Source: Glandiceps talaboti
Taxonomy: Eukaryota; Hemichordata; Enteropneusta; Spengelidae
Direction of reading: 5' to 3'
DNA length: 64,000 nucleotides
Assembly: GCF_964340395.1 (NCBI RefSeq)
Contig: NC_135550.1
Location: forward strand, 22,500,676 to 22,564,675
Position 1 is the stretch's first letter; the number at the start of each line of letters is the position of its first letter. The notes beneath the pieces were generated by a model. That model searched no databases. It was given only the letters and a program-made list of their open reading frames with translations, and was not told the origin of the DNA. Below are positions 1-10,900 of this stretch, one piece after another. The position numbers and the translations under genes are program-made.

Positions 1-691
1 GTTGTGTCAATCAAGGCCTCTTCGCAGGTTTGTGAAAATGATGCTGGGGACTAATCTCCATTTCAAAAAGGGACGTTTTTCTAACTGAAAAAGGTGTTTG
101 TCCTGAATGTTCGATAACTTGCATTTCCGTCATTTTCTCGTCTCTGTTAATTTTAGCGACGAAGGGATATGATATTCCATAGAACGCCTTTTGTTTTATC
201 AATTACAAACAATAGCATGTGAAGGGCGATATAATGTTGCCTTGTCCGAGAAACGGGAAGTACACTAGCTGTTTTCACTTCACTGCTCACACTTACATTG
301 AAGAGCTATGTAGTCAGTAATCTTGGCTAGTCTATTCTATTGTCAAACAGAATTTTCCCTCAAATTCAACATCACTGTCAGAATATATTCGAGAAAGGTT
401 TACAACGTTTAAACTTTATTCATCCTGGATCCAATAGCAAGTGTACATTCTTTGATCACGGATTTGCGAGTGCAAAACATTATAAAACTTAAAAGCACGG
501 GACTGCAATTTTGTGTTCCTTGTCTGTGTAACCTCAGATCACTGAAAATATTCATTAGTGGTCTGAGTCTGAGTTGGAACACATCTCCGTTTATAGTGCT
601 AGTTGTGTGTATTCACTAAGCCGTTTCAATATAATAGTCATATGGATGTTTTATTTTCAACATCACGCAAACCATTGGCCTCTTTTCATGG

Positions 692-868
692 TAGCGATTA
701 GTCTATCTGCTAGAGCTCGGATGTTCTTCCGATACAATACGACACACGACCGAACATCGCTATCGAGGATGGAACATCCAAGGCAAGCCCTCACTGCGAA
801 CTTCGTTCGCTTATAGTAATTAGTATCGAAAGAAAGCACGAACATCTAGCAGCAAGATTAGGTAGCGA
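692..868. repeat. Palindromic repeat element, copy 1
   Basis: The left arm (about 692-730) and the right arm (about 834-868) are imperfect inverted copies built around CTGCTAGA...TGTTC and its complement. The interior holds a short palindrome around GCGAACTTCGTTCGC (796-810). A second, shorter copy with the same order of motifs lies at 1309-1427. It looks like a small non-autonomous DNA transposon (MITE or foldback type); no coding capacity is visible. Confidence 0.55.
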
Positions 869-888
869 TTTGACAGACGCCAACAAAA

Positions 889-997
889 TCGAATTTTAGA
901 CTCTAATATTACTCTTCGCACGTACAGAGTACTTTTTATAGGATAATATCATAAAAAGTGAATCAGAGCAAGCATCTAACCTAGAGTCTAAAATCAG
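889..997. repeat. Short inverted repeat
   Basis: The stretch AATTTTAGACTCTA near 892-905 returns as its reverse complement TAGAGTCTAAAAT near 983-995. The loop is about 75 bases. It directly follows palindromic copy 1 and may be part of the same inserted sequence. Confidence 0.4.
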
Positions 998-1308
998 ATT
1001 TTATCCGATAATGGATATTTGTGTAATGTCGCGTCTTCATGGGGTCAGGTGTAAAAAAGACGGGTCAAAGTTTGGAAATGTGCACTCAGAGAACTGCGAC
1101 ACAACTGCTGACAGAGAGTTCTCAAATCATATTTCAGAGCTAAGGTGGCTATTGTCCTGCGTGTTCATTATAAAGCGGCCAAGTTCGCGTCAGAATTTGT
1201 AAAATAACGCTACGACATTATACTAAACAATAAAGAATAAATAAGCCTTTGAAGTTTCTGTGCTCCTACTATAAATACTTCCTATGAATCTGGCCACAGC
1301 TACTCATG

Positions 1309-1427
1309 TCCTAGTCTAGCTGCTAGACCTCAGGTGTTATTCCGAATTTACAATACGACAAGGATGGGCGTTCGCCGTCACAGCGAACTTCGTCGGGAGA
1401 AGCCCGAACGTCTAGCAGCAAGACAAC
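1309..1427. repeat. Palindromic repeat element, copy 2
   Basis: This shares with the element at 692-868 the same arm motif (GCTGCTAGAC...GTT) and its reverse complement at the right end (CGTCTAGCAGCAAGAC). It also shares the internal ACAATACGACA and GCGAACTTCG words in the same order. Its interior is about 50 bases shorter. Two copies about 600 bases apart in the same orientation suggest local duplication or two insertions of one family. Confidence 0.55.
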
Positions 1428-2354
1428 CTCTTTCTATAGTGGTCTGAGCGCACCACGCATACAATGAAAAGATGGAAAAGAAGATTATGCAAATACCCGA
1501 CACTTCTTTATTTCTGTTGATATAGATGATGAGGCCAATTAACACATTTCTAACAGCTTAGCATATTAACTAACCTCGGATTTTCGAGGTTGGGAAGTTC
1601 TCAATTGGTCATACTTTAGCATCGGAGAGAATTATAATGGGGCCTTCGATAGCTGAGAAAACGGCAGCTCCTATACACAGATAAACTACATAGAATGAAA
1701 GAAGTAACAGAAATCTTATATTGACGTTTTCTTTCATTCTCGTGGTTCGAAACTATTTTCCTTTACAAGAATATCCGATTGACTGCTACCATTTCACTGT
1801 GGCATTCACTCTCCACTCAACTGAGAACAAATAGTAAACATTGATGAGTGGGAGCTGGCTATAAAGATTACATACCATTCAGTTTCATAGCCTGATCACT
1901 AACTGTGGAGCTATTATTATTCCGATTACTAAAATTAGTTTGCTCATGGATACTAGATGTAGCTAATGCTTTGTATTTCTATTTCATTATATGGTAGCGG
2001 TAATAATTACTGGGATAAATTTACAAATTAAGACGAGCTTCATTTATATTTTTGATGATAAAATACACTTTTTTCTTAGTCCCTAGATATGCGGATAAAT
2101 ACTTACGATAGAAAGTCGGTGCTATTTGCATATTACAGTTCCGAAAGAACTACTTTACAGTAACCGGAAGCAGCTCGCACAAAGACTTATGGGCCAGTTT
2201 TCTAACTCTATTTTTGTAACGTTATTATATAAATGGCGTCCATACTAACGATTAAATGAAACGAATTTGTAAATAAGAAATAACAGAATATAATTCAAAG
2301 ATAAGGACGACGAACGATTACGATTTGAAGTGAAATGAGCAGAGCTAAAATTAG

Positions 2355-2386
2355 TGACGTCATGATGATGGTGCAAGATGGCTGCC
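2355..2386 (+). promoter_or_regulatory. CRE site and YY1-type initiator at BIRC6 start
   Basis: A perfect CRE/ATF palindrome TGACGTCA lies at 2355-2362. It is followed by CAAGATGGCTGCC at 2374-2386, a good match to the AANATGGC YY1-type element often found at or just downstream of TATA-less start sites; here it overlaps the first ATG (2378). This suggests a very short 5' leader. Function is inferred from motifs only. Confidence 0.4.
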
Positions 2387-5300
2387 ATGGAGTGGTCTGT
2401 TAGTCAAGACGGCTGTTTGTCTGTCGGGGAGCAGACATGCAGCGTTACTTTTCACCCCAAGCTGAATACGGTCTTGGCAGTCACTCATGATTCTACTGTA
2501 CAAGTTATAGATGTGAACTCGGGTGTTGTACTTCAAAAATCGACCCTCTCAGGTACGGCGTTACGAGTCATTCACGTCTTTGAATCTGTCGTCATGCGTT
2601 CGGAAGGAAGGTGTGACTTGCAACTCCATGAATAGGTTTTATTTTCGGTTTATTGTGTCAATGCCATTTTGGTATATAACTACCACATGCATCCTAATCT
2701 TTATGAATATTTTAGGTTTGTGGATTGTTAATCTTTGGTGTTGTTACACATCAAGGACGAGAAAAACCTTTACATATATTGAGACCTACCCCAAATTCGC
2801 ATTTCCTGCTTGAATTGCGCCACACGCGGTGAATGACAGCTACTAGTATATACAAAGCCGAAAATGTGAATGAAAAAACTGTTCTTCTCCACTATTTGAA
2901 TTAGTTAGTGAATGATTGATAGCCAAAAACTGATGCACCACATGTTTTCTCTATGCCATACTTAAACCTGACCGATCAATGTTGTCTTCTATGACTTGAA
3001 GGGGTCAATCAGAGTGTAGACTAGTGTTGATGACCTCATGAGAACATCCAAATCCATCGCTCCATCATATCAGTATATTATGTCTTTGAATTTGGGGGTC
3101 ATTATTTACAGTTGGGGGGGTGGGAGAGAAAATTTTCACCGTCTGAAATATACAGAAAGGCAATTCTTAGCTGATCATTTACTATTTGTCACCAATGCTG
3201 ATTACCACATTTCTATTTTTGGTATGAACGTTGTGTCAGGGGTTAGGGTTCACTAGAATGTCATTTGGTGTACATTGTGAGATGTAAGTGACCTGGTACC
3301 AGAAAGAATCATAATGATTGATATTCAGTGATCAGTGTACCCTCTAACGATAGCCGAATTTTGTTGTTGTGAGTCAAAATCAGAAAAACTGGGATTTCTT
3401 GTGAGTCACCACATAGTAAGAGATAGGGGAACACCAAATTTTGGTGCGTCACTAGTAATTGTGTGCGTCAGTGGCACGTCAAATTGATTTAGAGGGCACA
3501 CTGTCAGTGATACCCCTCTGTAACCACTACCTCCATCTTGATCGCATCAGTGTAATTATAATGTAAATGTAGTCAACTTGTCTGGGTGACAATACAGAAT
3601 ATGTTCAATAGATTTGACAGTCACTGTTTTCATTTCTAGACAGTATGACTAGACACAAAATATATATTACATATTCTATAAAGTGTGTGTATTCCAATCC
3701 CACCTGACATGCCAAGTATTTGAAGACAAAATCATTAACTTTCAATTGCAATAACTTACCAATTGTATATCATTGATTCATTTTGGTTGACAGTACTTAT
3801 CAGTTGGACTTTTCATAAAAGTGGCAGGTGTGGCATGCAAGAAGTGTGTTAGCCTAGAATGAAGTCTAGTACAACATAAACATAATAAATATTTACATGT
3901 AATGGTAATCAAAAAGGGATAGATATCATGGTGGACTTGGACATGTGATATCTAAGAGCGACTGTGTAAAATTGTAATGTAATTTCAGTATTGAATACAA
4001 AACCATTAGCACTGTTCTAAGCACAGTGGGGAGAGGTAACAGACAGAATCCTTGTACAACTTGACTCTAGGCTACAAATGTGGTTGTTGTGTGTAGTATC
4101 TGACTTGTGTTCAAAGCTGTCACCGAAAGTTACCTTGATGCATTTCTATTTTCATGTACCTTATTGTGAAATATGTGTACATTACATGGTTGTATAGAAA
4201 GTATGTTAATTTGACGATGAATCTGTCAAACGACTCCAAAGTCGAAGAGTAAAGTGATTTGATTGAAATCTCATTCTTCTTGCAATCGAAAGATTTCTAT
4301 TCCTTGTAAGTCATGCCCTTTAACCAAGTTACACCAGTAAAAGTGAAACTCCAAATGAATTGAATCTTGTCATTGTTGTATAGTTAATAATTGTTGAGGT
4401 TCTGTATATTTACTTATAAGTGCTAATACTATTTTATTTCATGGACTGTGATCTTTTGACTTGTAACCTGTGAACAACATAATATGTCATTTTGCCAGTA
4501 GCAATACTTTTAAATACAAAGTTTAAATTTAAAGTTTATTCAGTTTGATAATTTTCTGAAGTTTTTTATCCATTTCATTTGGGTTTCAACTCAATTATGA
4601 TACTGCAATTGGAAACTGATATTCCCCTCTCTGTAAATTTGCAAAAACAGTGGCTGAGATTGTTGAAATATAAATTCACTGAACTTGTATTTTCAAGAAG
4701 GTAAGGTGGTTGTAAGAGTAGTTAGTACCAGTTGTTCAATATTGATGACAATGTCTACTTTGTCATTGTATACCATATAGATATCCATTTCAGATAGCCT
4801 TGAAAATCATATAAAACCATGTAAACACAGCATACAGCTGGCAAGATGTGTGATAATCTGTGTAAGTGTGAGTGTATCTACATGTCAAATGGCAGTACTA
4901 ACACAGATGGACAAATTATACAGAGATTTCATGTGGATTTCAAGTGATGCCTAAATCTAGAAATATACACGTGTATGTAGAAACATGGTGAACATTATTT
5001 GTATACTAGTGTAGTATAATTGAAATAAGGAAGTCCACCCTGTTGATATTTCATCAATAGAATATGTACTTATGTACTTAGAATTGACTGGGTTACAATA
5101 ACAACCAAGTCATATATTTCATGGCAATGCAAAACAAGTTTTCCTGCTTCCTGTGACATGGGGAGGGGGGGGGGGGTCATATTTAAATCAGAATGTAGAG
5201 AACCCCAGCTTTCTTCCACAAATAGGTTCACTTTTATAAATTGTTGATTTGAAATAATTTTCTTTAATTTTAAATTGACGCCCCTTCATGGTCAAGTTCA

Positions 5301-7991
5301 AACATTGCATAGCAGACTTTCCATACACCTTTTCTGAAATGAATGACAATCAATTTTAATTAAAAGAAGACCATCAACTGCTTTAAAACAGTGAAAGTCA
5401 AAGTCCTTAAGGCTGGAAAATAGATTGTACAATCAATCTCCAATGATATAAGAAAAGGATAGCATCTATGGTATTAGTGAGGATGCCAAGAGATATATCT
5501 ATAAATGTACCTTTGGACATCTGGGTATGATTGACAGTTTATGGTCTTTGTTGATTTGCCAAATGGAGCACTTAGTGATCTGTGATATCAGATGGGACAA
5601 CTGATTTACTGTGATGACTCATCACTTTCTAAGTGTATAATACCATGTCACCATATGCATTTATGGATTTCTTGATGTTGTTCCTCCTTTGCCCACCCAA
5701 TACAGAATATCCTTTTTTGAATTACAACATTAAGCTTGGCTATGTAATGGTTCCTTCTGGTTCTATAACTTTAGTGGATGTAATTAGTGTACTATTAATT
5801 AATATTCACATCAAATAAAATCTATTGTATTTTATTCTATTCTATTTTATTTCAGGGCACATTTTCTTGTCAAACGACAATACTGTACTACTGTTGATTT
5901 AGTGAAGTATTCCACAGTGTTATAAACATATGATGAATGAAAACAAAACAAAAATATATAGAAGACTTTGAATTTTAGAAAGTATTCAGAGCTAGAGAAA
6001 GAAAACAACAAAGAATGTCACTGTATTTGTCTGCCATAATGCTCATATATACTATAATACTATATACATATATTATGGCAGACAAATACAATAATGTAAT
6101 ATATATATATATATATATGTTTTAAATATATTTTTCAGGCAAGCCTGGTGGTCGAATTCAGTGTATGTATTTAGCAGAATGTGATAAACTGTTTGTAACT
6201 GATGGCCAAGGTGTAGGCTTACGAAGAGATCTCAGTGGTGTCCTCCTACTGGACACTGCATTACAAGTTCCTGTTTCAAGAAGTGAGGACATGGTCAAAG
6301 TGGAACTGTCTGCTTCTGAGGTAAACATACTATATCAATTAAGTTTTATCCTCCACAGAGTCAAATGAAAAAAGAAAACACCAAAAATACGTAATAAACA
6401 CAGGAGAAATTCACTCCGATTCTCAAGTAAACATCATTAGACACTCTGTAGGGGAGATCCCTGGTAGGTGTGGATTTCCTGTGTTTCAGACGACATCTGC
6501 TGACCAGAAGTCAGCTTATTATAACAAATCCTAGTGCAATGTGTGATCAACCAGTCTAGGTAACAGCTTGACTAAAACAAAGGTCTGTCTCAAATTTTCA
6601 CAGGAAATTAGTTAGTGAAAGTAAATTAAATTGAGCTCAAAATTCCCTCCCTATCCCACTACATAGCACTTGAGGTGTCTGGTTTTAGAGTGGTAGGTGG
6701 ACAATAGAATTAAGCCATGGGTTATTGATCTAATGCTTATTACAGGTAGAATAGTTGGCATGAGAATCACATAAAGAAAAAATATCTTTAAGCAATATAG
6801 CATATGAAGATAAAGTTTTGAGACGTTATCCTGAAGTCGTCAAGGAATTGTAAAGTGAAATTTAGTTAATGAATTTTCAGTTCTGAAGAAAAAATATTCC
6901 TAATCTTCCCCATTATTAACATATGTGACAACTTGAAGAGGTTTCTTGGTCCAGATTGTTGTGGTGCCGGTGAGATGATTGAAATTCAACATTGATAGAA
7001 ATCAAAGTTGTATATAATGTTCAGAAGAAGAGCTATGTGAATGTATATCTTTCATTGCATTTCAGGCTTCTCAGTTGTTAACATGTTTGAAGAAAACAGA
7101 TTTACCTGGAGTAGAATTTCTGGAAGATGTTGTAGAAGAACTTGAAAATGGTCTGAAGGGTAGCACACAGCAAGATCATGCTAACCATAAACTTGCTAAG
7201 GTAAACTGTGTGCAGGTTATCCTTTTCTTAATAAATCTGCTAAAAACATCAATCATGTACAACATAGAAAGGCTTTGAATTATCAGAATAGTTATTTCAT
7301 CTTAGTGACATTAAGATGTCCATCAAGCATATTTTGGCGGGTTCTGAAATAACCAAATTTTTTTTTAGATGTGTTGTCTGTTTTAATGAACATGACTTTA
7401 TCCTGGATGGTGAAAACCCCCGAGTACCTCAGTTCTACCTATCGTTTGTAAAGTTGTATCCAATATTTTGAAACAAGCAAAGAAAAATAAAATAAATGAC
7501 TTGATGTATAAGAAAATGTGTTGTTAGATTCATCATTCTATGACTTATATGTGTAGACATAATGAGTAGTAGACACTGTTCAAGTGTCGGTGTCAATTGA
7601 ACATAGTAGTTTTCCAGTACAGTTACTGAACTGATTTCAGACTTTAAGATCTCCAGTAAATAATCAGACAAATGTCAATTGCTTGATAATAATCAACGTA
7701 TCACTTCTTCTTTCCATTACAGTGGGCATCTGTGTGTTTGAATCTGCCATTTTGCGCACTGAGATCAGTATGTAATAGTTTGATAACAGAACTGAAACGA
7801 AGCAATCAACATGTGCCTAGTCTGTCTGTAGCCTCTGCCATACTAGATCGGCTTGCTGCTTTGTATCCTGCTGGTCAACCTGAAGCTAGTCATACAACAT
7901 GTGTTGGTGGTCGTGCTATTGATAGATCATTGATGTACAGTGAAGCAGCCCGTAGAGAAACCTTTGGACCCTGGCCACACATGAATTATAA
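2378..7991 (+). CDS. BIRC6: BIRC6 exons 1-4: start of the N-terminal beta-propeller
   Basis: Exons: 2378-2552, 6139-6320, 7066-7200, 7723-7991 (aa 1-253). The protein opens [20 protein letters not shown] and continues with WD40-like strands ([17 protein letters not shown]), then GKPGGRIQC at the exon 1/2 junction. Exon 2 carries [12 protein letters not shown] and exon 4 carries [19 protein letters not shown], the block leading into the BIR. All are close to the vertebrate order and spacing. Intron 1 is the largest of the gene (3.6 kb). Exon 4 ends in phase 2, so its last lysine is completed by the first base of exon 5. Confidence 0.95.
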
Positions 7992-10900
7992 GTAAGAATT
8001 CTATTCTATTTATATAGCATGTCAAGCTCAGTTCGTATTCATAATAAGCACAGATTGAATCATGAAGGTCATGAGTGCAAAGTTGTAAACATCCATTTTA
8101 AAGTATATCACACCTAATTTTATGCCCCATTCTCCATAATTTTTATATAATTTTATTTAGATTTTTTGTGTAAATTTTTTAGCCCCCGAAGGGCGAGGGG
8201 TATTATGATGGGCTCCATCTGTCTGTCCATCTGTCCGTAATACATCTTTTCTCAGACATACAATATGTGATTTCTTTCAAACCTGGCACAAAGATGACAT
8301 ATGCACATGAATTTGTTTTTTGATACATGCAAATTAGACCGAATGATGGCCATATTTGTAGTTAAAAAATCAACATTTACTGCATAACTCAAAAACTGTA
8401 ATACAGAGTGACTCCAATTAAGTGTCTACCCCCATATTATCATATGCAAGCTATCTTTTGTAGTGTTGAAATATTTCCAATTTCTTTTAAATCATGTTGA
8501 CAAGTAATATTGACGAGAAGGAATATACACAAGTATTCTTTTTGGTGCCCATATAATTTTGGGTGAATGCCAGCTGTATTTGTAGTAAAAAATCATGGTA
8601 TATTATTCAAAAACTTCAATACATAATACTCCATTCAAGTGTCTAACCCAATATCATCACAAGCAAGCTTTCTTGTGTGAGTGACCATTGACATTTACCT
8701 TGACCTACAGAGTAGACCATCAAAATTAAGCTATTACTTAGATATTGCAGACACTTTGTAGCAATTATGTGTGGTTAATGTCTTTTAGGTCATGTCTATA
8801 GATAATGATAAACATACACATACATTATTTTTAGTGCTCATATCACTTATTACTCAATGGCAGCCATATAGTGAGCAATCATGATTTACCACATGACTCA
8901 AAAATGTTAAATACACAGAGAGTACATTCAAGTGTCTACCCCCATATTACCAGGTTTAAACTTCTTTTTGAGACATTAACCTTTGGCCTTGACTCTGATC
9001 TTCTGGTTCAGTTATTGAAATTCAGCAATTTCCTTCATTATCAGACTCTTTTTAGTATTTATTTGTTGCTACTAATTTCTTTTAAATCATGTCTCCATTC
9101 TGTGACATAGAAATAAAGCATTTGAGGAGACTGTGTCTTCTACAAAGACTTTGGGGGGGGGGGGGGTATTTACTTTACTGATCAAGGACAAAATTAAATA
9201 AGCATTTTACAAGTTTTTTGATTCACTAATTTTTTTTTAGATATGCTCTCCCCGATGCTATGGCCCAAGCAGGCTTTTATCACCAGGTAGGTAACTGATT
9301 AATGCTTTGTTTTATGTTGATAAATTGTTTTCTTGATACATTCCTTTTGAAGATCTTTGCTAAAGTTGATAACTAATGAAAGTGATTTCTAAATTTTATT
9401 ACAGCCAACATCAGCTGGTGATGACCGTGCTATGTGTTTCACATGTAGTGTCTGTCTTGTATGTTGGGAACCAACAGATGAACCATGGTGAGTTCAAACA
9501 TACCTTCACAATAGGCCATTTCAAACTGTAAACAGGAAACTGAAAATACAGAACCCAGTTTCGTAAGAGCTTTGTCCCTTGGTATTCTGTAGAAGTGTAA
9601 ATCAGGGATGTTTTTCGTATTGTTCAGACATCGAGGAAAGCAGCAGTGCTCTATCATTAACCAAGTAACCTATACCATGTATACCCCCAAGGTATGCACA
9701 GACAGGAAGTAGAGCGCCACCATGGCAAAATTTGGAAATTCCTATTTATGTAACACTGACATTTTCATATTTCCACAACCTATTTGTCAAGTTAGTTGTT
9801 GCATACATAGAATTAGCGTAGTCCAACAATTACTGTATTCTTTTTGGTGTTGAAATTTTCAAAATGATGCTATTTTTGCATGTAGCAGATTTCATGTCCA
9901 AAGTTGATACGGCATATTGGACATATTTACATGATGAATTATACTGTAGTCATATCAATTTGGGGTCAATGGCAGTCATATATGTCATACAATTCTCTAT
10001 TTATAAATGAACATTTTATGTGACCGTAAGATAATGTCACATAACACAAACAAATTGTGTTGCACAGTGGAAAATTGTATATGTCCATAAAATTACTTAT
10101 TGTATAGCGCAATGTGCAATTGTGTCACTGCATTATGTCCATGATGTCATTAAACTGAAAAGAGAATTGCATAGGTTCAGAACATTACATAAACATTATC
10201 TATAACAATATACAAATTGTATATGGCATTAATGGTCGTAATGAAAATGAACTGAATAGAGAATTTAATAAAAATTTATATGTCCATAACATTACATAAA
10301 CATTGTAAATGTCCTTAACAATGTTACTATTACTAAGGTGATGGGCAGAATACTGCTGGCTACCAAGTTGTCTTTTTTCTAAAGACAAAATTATATAACC
10401 TTTTTTTATCTTTCATGGCCACTTTGCTCTATACATAGAATGTGCTTGTGGTTCAGTAAAACATCCATTTGTTTACTTATGTTTGTTTTATTTTTTATAT
10501 TTTTGCAATGATTAACAAAATAAATTATGTAAATCTGTGTTAATTAATATAGGTCTGAACATGAACGCCACTCTGCAAACTGTCCCTTTGTACGTGGAGA
10601 GTTCACTCAGAATGTACCAATATCAGTAACGTTGGCAAGTGGACCAGCTCAGTTACATGCTGATGGATCACAAGAGGTAAATATACTGGTAGTAGTGACA
10701 CTATGTTATTGGAGGTCACAATACATGTCAGGGTCATCATGAGTACACTGTATGTATCATAGTTGCAACATCATATGTTCATTGTTCAGATTTTGGATTT
10801 TCTACTAAAAATCTGTAGTTCCCTGTCTACTCTAGTTACTAGTACCTTGCCATTTCATCATATTATATGCAAATAATTTGACAAGGTAACAGAGTGACAG

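Larger units (their letters stand above)
1..2377. other. Upstream intergenic region of BIRC6
   Basis: I see no convincing coding exon here on either strand; the open frames are under 100 codons and show no recognisable domain. The region holds two related palindromic repeats (about 692-868 and 1309-1427), a shorter inverted repeat (889-997), and proximal promoter-like sites right before the BIRC6 start codon. The BIRC6 transcription start must lie in its last few hundred bases, but no TATA box is obvious at a sensible distance. Confidence 0.6.
2553..6138 (+). other. BIRC6 intron 1
   Basis: This is 3.6 kb of AT-rich sequence without a supported gene. It holds a G-run at 5161-5176, a 69-base hairpin (6022-6090) and a (TA)n run just before the acceptor. 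I see no exon-like open frame flanked by splice sites and no recognisable protein domain. Confidence 0.7.

Noticed and set aside
11-202. Minus-strand 63-codon frame at the window start
   Set aside because: No recognisable domain and no splice signals; taken as chance.
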